Source: Pelethousia sp002409725
GTDB lineage: Bacteria > Bacillota > Clostridia > Christensenellales > CAG-138
Direction: 5' to 3'
DNA: 13,678 nt
Assembly: GCA_937915455.1 (NCBI GenBank)
Contig: CALDNN010000173.1
Coordinates: 1 to 13,678 of the forward strand
Each line of letters starts with the position of its first letter. Position 1 is the stretch's first letter. Positions 1-6,774 of this stretch are shown in pieces. The position numbers and the translations under genes are program-made. Below the pieces are notes generated by a model. That model saw only the letters and a list, made by a program, of their open reading frames with translations, searched no databases and was not told the origin of the DNA.

Positions 1-105
1 TCAACTCGTGGTTTTGATTCAGCATGCCTTTTATCTTTTAAACAGGCGTATCTTCCTGAAAAATTACTGCAAACGCATAGCCAAAGGCGCTGGCGCAATC
101 TCCCA

Positions 106-873
106 TTAGCAGACGATGATGTTGATGTTGTTCTTTAGCAGCATCTCCTTAAGCTCCGCATCCGGCTCCTTATCCGTAAAGAGAGAATGGATGCCGGTCA
201 GGTGGGCAATGCGGTGGCTTTTGGAGCGGCCGAATTTATCCGAATCTACCAGGAGATAGCGGTAATCCGAATTTTCCAGCATCGTGCGGCGCACCCGGGC
301 CTCGCTTTCGCTGTTATCCGTGAGGCCGGAGCGAGCGTGCAGCCCGGAGCAGCTCACGAAGGCCTTATCCGCGTGGAAATCATCCAGGGTGCCTGTGGCG
401 GAATATCCTACGAAGGAGCGGGAGGAAGGCCGATAGGCCCCGCCTGCTACGATCAGGTTGGCATGGGGGCAATCTGAAAGCTCCAGCGCGATCCGCAGGG
501 AATTGGTGATGACGGATATTTTCAGCGTACCCCGTTTGATGGCCTGGGCCAGGTGCAGGGCGCTGGTGCTGGAATCCAGCATGATGGTATCGCCCTCTTC
601 CAGCATGGTGTAGCCGGTTTGCGCCATGCGCTCCTTTTCAGCAACCAGCAGGGTCTCCCGTAGGGCATAGGGGGCTTCCCGATCGAAATTTTTTATCTTA
701 TAGGCGCCGCCGTGCACCCGCACCACGGCATGGTCATCCTTGGTGATTTTATCAAGATCTCGGCGGATGGTCTCTTCTGTTACGTTAAAGGTGCGGCTAA
801 GCTCGGCAACGGATACGCTGTCGCCATTGTTGAGCAAGTCGCGGATGGAGGAAAGCCTTTTTGCTGCGAGCAT
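106..873 (-). CDS. DeoR-family transcriptional regulator (repressor)
   Basis: A 255-residue protein, the usual DeoR-family length. It opens MLAAKRLSSI and carries an N-terminal winged helix-turn-helix (about residues 5-57) with the family hallmark TEETIRRDL (32-40) and RVHGGA (52-57). The C-terminal DeoRC sugar-phosphate sensor domain (about 75-235) shows LDSSTSALHLA (99-109), ITNS (122-125), a GGAYRPSSRSFVG stretch (144-156), DKAF (169-172) and SEARVRRTML (190-199). The frame is open 13 codons further up to a GTG at 912, but that codon lies at the predicted transcription start. The ATG at 873 has GGAGG 5 nt upstream and gives the canonical DeoR N-terminus, so I choose it. The gene is divergent from the nucleoside operon, and DeoR proteins usually bind a phosphorylated sugar. 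I infer that it represses the operon and responds to a pentose-1-phosphate-like intermediate. Family assignment is near certain; target and effector are inferred. Confidence 0.93.
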   Translation of the reverse strand: MLAAKRLSSIRDLLNNGDSVSVAELSRTFNVTEETIRRDLDKITKDDHAVVRVHGGAYKIKNFDREAPYALRETLLVAEKERMAQTGYTMLEEGDTIMLDSSTSALHLAQAIKRGTLKISVITNSLRIALELSDCPHANLIVAGGAYRPSSRSFVGYSATGTLDDFHADKAFVSCSGLHARSGLTDNSESEARVRRTMLENSDYRYLLVDSDKFGRSKSHRIAHLTGIHSLFTDKEPDAELKEMLLKNNINIIVC

Positions 874-878
874 CCGAA

Positions 879-883
879 CCTCC
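879..883 (-). promoter_or_regulatory. Ribosome binding site deciding the deoR-type gene start
   Basis: The minus strand reads GGAGG, 5 nt before the ATG at 873-871. The longer alternative (GTG at 912-910) has no comparable site and coincides with the predicted transcription start, so the site favours the 255-residue product. Confidence 0.75.
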
Positions 884-916
884 GAAATGTGGGAATGTGT
901 GGTTTTATTCACTTTT

Positions 917-946
917 ATTATAACGCATCCGGGTATCCCTTGTCGA
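917..946 (-). promoter_or_regulatory. Promoter of the DeoR-family regulator gene
   Basis: On the minus strand a -35 TCGACA (plus 941-946, 5 of 6 to consensus) and a perfect -10 TATAAT (plus 917-922) are separated by 18 nt. Transcription would start near 910, giving a leader of roughly 37 nt before the ATG at 873. It is divergent from the operon promoter, with about 30 bp between the two -35 boxes. Confidence 0.7.
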
Positions 947-974
947 GAACCTAATGAACTTTTTTAAAAACATA

Positions 975-1004
975 TTGACAATGCAAAGGATTCTGTCCCA
1001 TAAT
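975..1004 (+). promoter_or_regulatory. Promoter of the nucleoside uptake/catabolism operon
   Basis: A perfect -35 TTGACA (975-980) is followed after 18 nt by CATAAT (999-1004), 5 of 6 to the -10 consensus, in an AT-rich island. The start would be near 1011, leaving a leader of about 113 nt before the lipoprotein gene. It is the only strong promoter I see for the eight-gene operon. Confidence 0.75.
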
Positions 1005-1061
1005 ATAAACAAAGAAAATCAAATAAAAAACAACATATACACGATTTGCCATCCTGTCCCA
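993..1061 (+). promoter_or_regulatory. Candidate operator: direct repeat CTGTCCCA flanking the transcription start
   Basis: The octamer CTGTCCCA occurs at 993-1000, overlapping the spacer and the first bases of the -10 box, and again at 1054-1061 in the leader, with the same TnCTGTCCCA context. The 61-bp period is close to six helical turns, which would place both copies on one DNA face. This arrangement suits a looping or oligomeric repressor such as the divergent DeoR protein. That the repeats are the operator is inference; the repeat itself is read directly. Confidence 0.4.
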
Positions 1062-1078
1062 CCTGCTGAAAACCTTTA

Positions 1079-1096
1079 TTCCGCGCCTAAGCGGAA
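1079..1096 (+). repeat. Leader inverted repeat TTCCGC-N6-GCGGAA
   Basis: A perfect 6-bp inverted repeat (arms 1079-1084 and 1091-1096, loop GCCTAA) lies in the leader, 15 nt before the Shine-Dalgarno AAGGAG at 1111-1116. It could be a small mRNA hairpin or a protein-binding palindrome. No T-run follows, so it is not a terminator. Confidence 0.4.
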
Positions 1097-1123
1097 CATA
1101 TCAAAAGTAAAAGGAGAACAAAA

Positions 1124-2245
1124 ATGAAGAGAAAAATTGCCCTGCTCGTCGGTTTGCTAATGCTTACCTCCGCTTTGTTCGGTTGCGCACCGCAACAGAC
1201 TGCCGCCCAGCCCGCTTCCCAGCCTGCTGCCGAGGCGGCAGCGCCCGCCGCAGAGGGCGCCCCGGAAGCCGCCCAGCCTCAGGAGACCAAGCGCATTGCC
1301 GTTATTTGCGATCCTGTAGGCGTGAACCCCTTCTTGACCCAGGTGGTGGATGAGTGCGCTGCCGCTAAGTCCGCCGGCCGCTACCCCATGGATTATACCG
1401 TGATCGAATGCGCGGATGATACCGCCTGGTCCGAAAACATCCGGGCTTCCGTGGAAGAAGGCTATAACCTAATCCTGGTCGTTGGCTGGCAGGGTGCGGA
1501 CCCGCTCAACGAGGTGGCCACCCAGTTCCCGGATAAAGCGCAGTATGCCATTATCGACACCGTGTGCGACAATCCCAACGTCAAATCCTACATCTTCAAG
1601 CCGCAGGAAGCCGCCTACCTCATCGGCGTTATCGCGGCCTCCATCAGTGCCGATGCGGGCAAGCCCGACGGCCCCTTTGGCGGTGTGCACGCCAACCCCG
1701 GCCAGGGCAGCTTTGAATGGCGCTGGGGCTACATGGAAGGCGCCCGCTCCGTCAATCCCAATCTGACCATGGACGACTTCATCTTCAACTACACTAAGTC
1801 TTATACCGATGCGCCGGTAGCCAAGGAAATGGCCCTGCAGCAGGCTGCCCAGGGCTGCGTGTTCATCAACGCCGCCTCCGCCGTGGCAGATTACGGCACC
1901 TTCGAGGCCGCTCTGGAGAAGGGCTTCTACACCTCCGGCCAGGATGCCGATCAAACTTCGCCCGATAACCCCAACATTGTGACCACCCAGGTGAAATATA
2001 CCGGCGTTGTAACGGGCATGATCCTTGAGGAGTACTTCACCACCGGCATCCAGCCGGGTACGGTCTCCCTGGGCCTCAAAGAAGGCGTGGTCGGCGCTAC
2101 CTACATCACGGACGACGGCGTGAACCCCCGTAACACGGCCGTGCTGACCGACGCCATTGTGGAAACGGCCCGCGCCGCAGCCGAAAAAATCAAATCCGGC
2201 GAGCTGGTGCTGGAAGTGCCGCTGGAGGAAAACTACTCCTTCTAA
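1124..2245 (+). CDS. BMP-family nucleoside-binding lipoprotein (ABC importer substrate-binding protein)
   Basis: A 373-residue extracytoplasmic binding protein. Residues 1-20 form a lipoprotein signal (MKRK, then a hydrophobic stretch) ending in the lipobox LFGC, with the lipidated Cys at 21. An Ala/Pro/Glu/Gln-rich tether runs to about residue 53. The BMP/PnrA periplasmic-binding fold follows, from KRIAVICDPVG onward. It includes the segment GYNLILVVGWQGADPLNEVA and then DKAQYAIID, typical of this family (PnrA, NupN-type proteins, which bind purine nucleosides). AAGGAG at 1111-1116 sets the ATG. It is the first gene of the operon, followed by the ATPase and both permeases, so it should deliver the substrate to that importer. 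Which nucleoside it binds cannot be read from sequence. Family call is very secure. Confidence 0.95.
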   Translation: MKRKIALLVGLLMLTSALFGCAPQQTAAQPASQPAAEAAAPAAEGAPEAAQPQETKRIAVICDPVGVNPFLTQVVDECAAAKSAGRYPMDYTVIECADDTAWSENIRASVEEGYNLILVVGWQGADPLNEVATQFPDKAQYAIIDTVCDNPNVKSYIFKPQEAAYLIGVIAASISADAGKPDGPFGGVHANPGQGSFEWRWGYMEGARSVNPNLTMDDFIFNYTKSYTDAPVAKEMALQQAAQGCVFINAASAVADYGTFEAALEKGFYTSGQDADQTSPDNPNIVTTQVKYTGVVTGMILEEYFTTGIQPGTVSLGLKEGVVGATYITDDGVNPRNTAVLTDAIVETARAAAEKIKSGELVLEVPLEENYSF

Positions 2246-2256
2246 CCATCCCCTTG

Positions 2257-2290
2257 CCGCCGCCCCCGCGCCCAAAGCGGGGAGCGGCGG
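2257..2290 (+). repeat. Very GC-rich 13-bp hairpin after the binding-protein gene
   Basis: Arms CCGCCGCCCCCGC (2257-2269) and GCGGGGAGCGGCGG (2277-2290) pair over 13 G-C pairs with one bulged A (2283) and a 7-nt loop. No T-run follows directly (next bases ATCATTCC), so it is not a standard intrinsic terminator. In importer operons such structures often protect the upstream binding-protein mRNA or partly attenuate transcription, giving more binding protein than permease. That role is inferred here. Confidence 0.65.
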
Positions 2291-2372
2291 ATCATTCCGG
2301 CGCCCAAGGACCGTCTTTTCATTCCATTCATTCGATTCGCGTAATCAAGCAATCTGGGGAGAACTGTAGCAT

Positions 2373-3893
2373 ATGCAGAATAGGGACGCGGAACCGCTCC
2401 TTAGGATGGAGCATATCGTTAAGCGTTATGGCGACCTGGTCGCCAACGACGACGTCAGCCTCAAGCTCTACAAAGGGGAGATCCTGGCTGTAATCGGCGA
2501 AAACGGGGCAGGAAAAACCACCCTGATGAAGGTGCTCTATGGCATGGAGCAGGCAAACGGCGGCTGCATCTATCTCCACGGCGGGCCGGTGGCCATCCGG
2601 GATTCCGCGCAGGCCATCGCCCATGGGATCGGCATGGTGCAGCAGCACTTTATGCTCTTTGACCCCTTCACCGTGGCGGAAAATGTGGTTTATGGCAAAG
2701 AGCCCAAGGCCGGCCTCTACTTCGATTTAAAAAAGGCCACGGCCACAGTTGGCGAATTATCGCAAAAATATGAACTCCCGCTGGACCCAAACGCAAAGAT
2801 CCTGGGCATGCCGGTCGGTCTGCGGCAGCGGGTGGAGATACTAAAGGTGCTCTACCAAAATGCGGATATTATTATTTTCGACGAGCCCACCGCCGTGCTC
2901 ACGCCCCAAGAGGTGCATGAGCTGCTCAAAACCATGAAAAAGCTGGCCGCAGCAGGAAAAAGTATTATCATCATCACCCATAAGCTCAACGAGGTGATGG
3001 AGGTGGCGGACCGGGCCATGGTCATGCGCACAGGCAAGCTCATAGCGGATGTTGAAATAAAAGATACGACCATTGAAGAACTCAGCTTTATGATGGTGGG
3101 CCGTCACTTGGCGGAAACGGATATCCCCGCCGTCGAGCCGGGGGAGGATGTGCTGCGCATCGAAAACCTGGTGCTTAACGGAGGGGGCGGCGCGCCCGCC
3201 CTGGATCGCCTTTCCCTGCATGTGCGGGCTGGGGAGATCGTGGGCATCGCGGGGGTTTCGGGCAATGGACAATCCGAGCTGGCTCAGTGTATTTTTGGCC
3301 TGGCCAAACCGGATGGCGGCAGCATAAAGATCAGGGGCCGGGAGGTGGGCGGCTGCAATGTGCGCGCTGTGCGCGCCGCAGGAGCGGCCATGATCCCGGA
3401 AGATCGGTATATCTGGGGCTCGGCCTCCCAGGCCACCGTAACGGAAACAGGGATCATGGGGCACTATATCCAGCCCGCGTTTTCCCATAGGGGCGTGCTG
3501 AAGAGCAAAAAGATACAGCAATTCGCCCAGGAACTGATAGATCGATTTGCCGTGAAAACGGATGGCATCGAGGCAAAAACAGGCTCACTTTCGGGCGGCA
3601 ATTCGCAAAAGCTGATCGCCGCCCGAGAGATCATGCACAAATCGCCTCTTTTGCTGGCCTGCGAACCCACCCGGGGCGTGGATGTGGGCGCGATGGAGTT
3701 CATCCACGAGCAATTGGTAAAGAAGCGCGCCGCCGGGGATGGGGTTTTGCTCATTTCCAGCGAGCTGTCCGAGGTCATCAAGCTTTCGGACCGTATTTAT
3801 GTGATGTATAGGGGCCGGGTAAACGGCGAGTTCACCCGGGGCCATGTAAAAGAAGAAGAGCTGGGCCTCTTGATGGCAAGGGGGAAAGCATGA
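2373..3893 (+). CDS. Sugar/nucleoside ABC transporter ATP-binding protein (two ABC domains)
   Basis: A 506-residue fused double nucleotide-binding protein, the standard length for NupO/YufO- and RbsA-like ATPases. Domain 1 has Walker A GENGAGKTT (42-50), a non-canonical signature PVGLRQRVEI (147-156) as usual for BMP-type importers, Walker B IIIFDEPT (166-173) and the switch histidine in ITHKLNE (201-207). Domain 2 has a degenerate Walker A GVSGNGQSE (294-302) lacking the lysine, a good signature SLSGGNSQ (405-412) and LLLACEPTRGVD (426-437), where Cys replaces the Walker B aspartate. So only one site is expected to be fully catalytic, as is normal for this class. GGGGAG sits 11 nt before the ATG. 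The last four bases overlap the first permease gene, showing translational coupling. It powers import of the ligand of the upstream lipoprotein. Confidence 0.95.
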   Translation: MQNRDAEPLLRMEHIVKRYGDLVANDDVSLKLYKGEILAVIGENGAGKTTLMKVLYGMEQANGGCIYLHGGPVAIRDSAQAIAHGIGMVQQHFMLFDPFTVAENVVYGKEPKAGLYFDLKKATATVGELSQKYELPLDPNAKILGMPVGLRQRVEILKVLYQNADIIIFDEPTAVLTPQEVHELLKTMKKLAAAGKSIIIITHKLNEVMEVADRAMVMRTGKLIADVEIKDTTIEELSFMMVGRHLAETDIPAVEPGEDVLRIENLVLNGGGGAPALDRLSLHVRAGEIVGIAGVSGNGQSELAQCIFGLAKPDGGSIKIRGREVGGCNVRAVRAAGAAMIPEDRYIWGSASQATVTETGIMGHYIQPAFSHRGVLKSKKIQQFAQELIDRFAVKTDGIEAKTGSLSGGNSQKLIAAREIMHKSPLLLACEPTRGVDVGAMEFIHEQLVKKRAAGDGVLLISSELSEVIKLSDRIYVMYRGRVNGEFTRGHVKEEELGLLMARGKA

Positions 3894-4990
3894 TGCGCAG
3901 TAAGTTAAAGCGGCTGGGAGAGCCGCTCAAGCAGCCCGCTATCGCAATTTTTTTCGCCCTGCTGGTGGGCGCGGCGGCCATATTGGTTACGGGCGAAAAC
4001 CCGCTCACCGTATACGCCGCCATGGCTAAGGGTGCCTTTGGCAGCACCTATTACCTGCTGACCACGCTGACCCGCGCCACCCCCATCATCATTTGTGGGC
4101 TGGGCGCGGCGGTGGCCTGGAGCTCCAATTATATGGGCATTGGCGGCGAGGGCCAGATGATCGTGGGCGGCTTTGTGAGTGCCATCCTGGCGCTCAATGT
4201 GCCGGGCCCGAGCTGGTTCAAAATTATCTGCTCGGTGGTGGGCGCCCTGGCGGCGGGCGGCCTGTATTCCGCCCTTTCGGCTTGGCTGCTGGAAAAGTTC
4301 AAGATGTCCCTGGCTATATCCACCTTGATGTTCAACTATGCCGCCCAGTATATCACCATGCACTTTACGGCCAATGTGTTTCTCGATACCACGGGGGACG
4401 CTAAAATGACCCAGACCCTGATGTTGGCCGAAGAGCTGCGGCTGCCCAAAATGGTGGAAACCTATAGCCTGCACTGGGGCTTCGTTATCGCGGTGCTGCT
4501 GGTAGCTGCCATTTGGTTTGTAATGAACCGCACCAGCTTTGGCTACGAATCCAAAATGAGCGGCTACAATGTAGATTTTTGCGATTACGGCGGCATCAGC
4601 AGCCGCAAAGTAATGTACGGTATGCTAACCCTCAGTGGCGTGATCTGTGCCCTGGCGGGCGTGCTGGAGGTATACGGCGTGCAATATCGCTATGTGCACA
4701 ACACCTATGTTTCCGCCAGCTATGCCTGGGTGGGCTTGAACGCCGCCCTCATTTCCGATTATAACCCGGTGGGCATCCTGCTCACCTCCATCCTGCTGGC
4801 CGGCATCCAAACGGGAGGCGCGGCCATATCCCGGGCCACCACCGTACCGCTGGAGATATCCTCCATCATTCAGGGCTGCATCACGCTGTTCATTTCCGCC
4901 AAGATCGCCTTCAAATTCAGGGGTCGCCTCCTGCGCAGGCCCCGGCCCTATGGCGCGCAGGCAGCGGAAGGGGAGGAGGGGGAAGCCTAA
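3890..4990 (+). CDS. ABC transporter permease, BMP/Nup nucleoside type (first permease)
   Basis: A 366-residue polytopic membrane protein of the branched-chain/ribose permease family, as in NupP/YufP. A short basic N-terminus (MMRSKLKRLGEP) leads into a first membrane segment at about 16-33. The conserved YMGIGGEGQMIVGG (81-94) matches the family's NIGxEGQ element. Several further hydrophobic helices follow, and a cytoplasmic coupling loop begins at FGYESKMSG, equivalent to the usual GFRxRAxG. The tail is Arg-rich and charged. Its ATG overlaps the ATPase stop (ATGA), and an equally plausible ATG follows directly at 3893. The stop shares one base with the next permease start (TAATG). With its partner it forms the membrane pore. 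Confidence 0.94.
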   Translation: MMRSKLKRLGEPLKQPAIAIFFALLVGAAAILVTGENPLTVYAAMAKGAFGSTYYLLTTLTRATPIIICGLGAAVAWSSNYMGIGGEGQMIVGGFVSAILALNVPGPSWFKIICSVVGALAAGGLYSALSAWLLEKFKMSLAISTLMFNYAAQYITMHFTANVFLDTTGDAKMTQTLMLAEELRLPKMVETYSLHWGFVIAVLLVAAIWFVMNRTSFGYESKMSGYNVDFCDYGGISSRKVMYGMLTLSGVICALAGVLEVYGVQYRYVHNTYVSASYAWVGLNAALISDYNPVGILLTSILLAGIQTGGAAISRATTVPLEISSIIQGCITLFISAKIAFKFRGRLLRRPRPYGAQAAEGEEGEA

Positions 4991-5907
4991 TGGATATAAA
5001 CCTTAATTATCTGGCGGTAGTGTTCAATTCCACCCTGCGTATGATGACGCCCATCCTCTTTGTTGCGCTGGGCTCCGCCCTATGCAACCGCGTGTTTATC
5101 TTCAACATCGGGCTGGAGGGCATGATGCTTATGGGCGCCTTCTCCGCCATCGTAGCCAACTTTTACACGGGCAGCGTAGCTGTTTCTTTGCTGGCGGCCA
5201 TGCTCTCCTCTATGTTGGTGGCTTACGTCGCTGGCGTCTTTATGGTAAAATTCAAGGGTGCCATGCTGGTGGTGGGCGTTTCCATCAATAGTCTCGTTAG
5301 CGGCCTTACCACCTTTTTGATGCAGCTGGTCTTTGGCGGCAAGGGCGCTTATGTGAGCCCGGACCTGGTGAGCCTGCCCAAGATCGACGTGCACTTTTTA
5401 TCCGGCATGCCCCTGCTTGAGACCATGTTCAGCGCGCTCACGTACCTCGATCTATTCGCCTTCGTGCTGGCCGTGATCCTCTACCTGTTCCTCTTCCGCA
5501 CGGTTACGGGCTTTCGCATGCGTTCCGTGGGCATCAACAAGGTAGCGGCGGAAAGCCTGGGTATCAACGCGGATAGGCTCCAAATCCGCACGGTGGTGTT
5601 TTCCGGCCTGCTTTCCGGCCTGGGCGGCTGCCTGCTCACCATGGGCGGCGTTACCATGTTTGCTCAGAATATCACGGCCGGGCGCGGCTTCATCGCCATG
5701 GCCGCCGGCACGCTGGGCGCGGCCCATCCCCTGGGGGTCATCGCCTCCAGCGCCTTTTTCGGCCTGGCGCAATCCATGGCCAATATGCTGCAAAACTCCG
5801 CCATCAGCAGCCAGCTCACCATGGCCCTACCCTATGTGGCCACGGTGGTGGCCCTTGCCCTGTATAATGTGATGCAGATGAAGCGGATGCCCAAGGGCAA
5901 AGCCTGA
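4990..5907 (+). CDS. ABC transporter permease, BMP/Nup nucleoside type (second permease)
   Basis: A 305-residue membrane protein, the shorter partner permease of BMP-type importers (NupQ/YufQ-like). It shows FNIGLEGMMLMGAF (38-51), the coupling loop GFRMRSVGINKVAAESLGI (174-192) that contacts the ATPase, and GRGFIAMAAGTLG with HPLG (231-249), all typical of the family. About eight hydrophobic stretches are visible. The start codon overlaps the preceding stop, and a purine-rich GGAGGAGGGGG (4972-4982) lies just upstream. The transporter module ends here, and the next gene begins after 32 nt with its own strong ribosome site. Confidence 0.94.
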   Translation: MDINLNYLAVVFNSTLRMMTPILFVALGSALCNRVFIFNIGLEGMMLMGAFSAIVANFYTGSVAVSLLAAMLSSMLVAYVAGVFMVKFKGAMLVVGVSINSLVSGLTTFLMQLVFGGKGAYVSPDLVSLPKIDVHFLSGMPLLETMFSALTYLDLFAFVLAVILYLFLFRTVTGFRMRSVGINKVAAESLGINADRLQIRTVVFSGLLSGLGGCLLTMGGVTMFAQNITAGRGFIAMAAGTLGAAHPLGVIASSAFFGLAQSMANMLQNSAISSQLTMALPYVATVVALALYNVMQMKRMPKGKA

Positions 5908-5939
5908 TACCGCCCGATTAAAGCTTAAAGGAGATAAAC

Positions 5940-6764
5940 ATGGCATACACGTACGAATATTATCAAAAGAGCGCGGATTATGTGCGGCGCCTGGCCAAGG
6001 TGGAGCCGGAGACCGCCATCATCCTGGGTACGGCCCTGGGGGGCCTGGCAGCGGAGATCGAGGACCCGGTTGTAATCCCCTATGGGGATATCCCCAACTT
6101 CCTGGTATCCACGGTGGAATCCCACGCGGGGGAGCTGGTGCTGGGCACGCTGATGGGGAAAAGCGTGGTGTGCATGTCCGGCAGGTTCCATTATTACGAG
6201 GGCTATAGCTTTGAGCAGCTCGCCGCGCCTATTCGCCTTTTCAAACTGCTGGGCGTAAAGCGCACCATCCTGACCAATGCCGCCGGGGCCGTGAACGAAG
6301 CTTACGCGCCCGGGGATGTGATGATTATTAAGGATCATATCAATCTCGTGGGGGCCAGCCCCATGCGCGGGCCGAACGTGGATGAATTCGGCGAACGGTT
6401 CTTCTATGTTACGGATATGTATACCCGTTCCCTGCGGGAGGTGGCGCTGGAATGCGCCCAGCGCACCACGTTGCGCGTGCACGAGGGGGTTTATCAGTTT
6501 TTCTGCGGGCCCCATCTGGAAACCCCGGCGGAGATCCGCGCCGCCCGCATCCTGGGGGCGGATGCCGTGGGTATGTCCACGGTGACGGAGGCCCTTACAG
6601 CCGCCCATTGCGCTATGCCCTTGCTTGGCATAGCCCTGATGACGAACATGGCCGCGGGCGTGCTGGATAGGCCCATGCTGCACGGCGAGGTGGATGCCAC
6701 CGCGCATCGTGTGCAGGAGCCTTTCGTGGCTTATATAAAGGATATTCTTACGCACCTATCATAA
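5940..6764 (+). CDS. Purine nucleoside phosphorylase, PNP-I (trimeric, 6-oxopurine type)
   Basis: A 274-residue enzyme, normal for trimeric PNP. It splits purine nucleosides with phosphate into base and (deoxy)ribose 1-phosphate in the cytosol. Visible motifs are LGTALGGLA (29-37, usually GSGLG), SHAGEL (61-66), GRFHYYEGY (81-89), TNAAGAVNE (112-120), DHINL (132-136), GPHLETPAE (190-198), GADAVGMSTV (206-215) and TNMAAG (235-240). Glu194 and Asn236 align with the residues that select 6-oxopurines (Glu201 and Asn243 of human PNP, from memory), so hypoxanthine or guanine nucleosides are the likely substrates. His248 sits in the region where the human enzyme contacts the 5'-hydroxyl. The Ser-to-Thr change in the phosphate loop is conservative but atypical. 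AAGGAG (5928-5933) precedes the ATG. A deaminase gene follows 10 nt later and could supply the inosine-type substrate. Confidence 0.93.
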   Translation: MAYTYEYYQKSADYVRRLAKVEPETAIILGTALGGLAAEIEDPVVIPYGDIPNFLVSTVESHAGELVLGTLMGKSVVCMSGRFHYYEGYSFEQLAAPIRLFKLLGVKRTILTNAAGAVNEAYAPGDVMIIKDHINLVGASPMRGPNVDEFGERFFYVTDMYTRSLREVALECAQRTTLRVHEGVYQFFCGPHLETPAEIRAARILGADAVGMSTVTEALTAAHCAMPLLGIALMTNMAAGVLDRPMLHGEVDATAHRVQEPFVAYIKDILTHLS

Positions 6765-6774
6765 GGAGGAAGCT

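Noticed and set aside
1..138. Two plus-strand frames open from the left edge (ending at 108 and 138), possibly the tail of an upstream gene
   Set aside because: They overlap the DeoR gene's 3' end, lack the GC-rich codon pattern of the neighbours and match no family I know. The first 105 bases hold no feature I can support, and no terminator for the DeoR gene is visible.
1005..1123. A purine, preQ1 or SAM riboswitch in the operon leader
   Set aside because: The leader is A-rich with only a 6-bp hairpin. I could not find the conserved junction or loop sequences of these aptamers, nor a terminator/anti-terminator pair.
1469..2275. A 268-codon minus-strand frame opposite the binding-protein gene
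   Set aside because: It is antisense to a clear BMP lipoprotein, with a His/Gly-rich low-complexity translation.
2321..2338. A short cluster of four ATTC units upstream of the ATPase gene
   Set aside because: It is imperfectly spaced, only 18 bp long and has no counterpart elsewhere. It is probably chance in a T-rich spacer.
3890..5907. A ribose/xylose (RbsA/RbsC-like) importer
   Set aside because: The partner binding protein is a BMP lipoprotein, two different permeases are present, and the downstream genes act on nucleosides. A nucleoside importer is the better reading.
5925..6755. A 276-codon minus-strand frame opposite the PNP gene
   Set aside because: It mirrors the PNP codons almost exactly, has no ribosome site and no recognisable domain.
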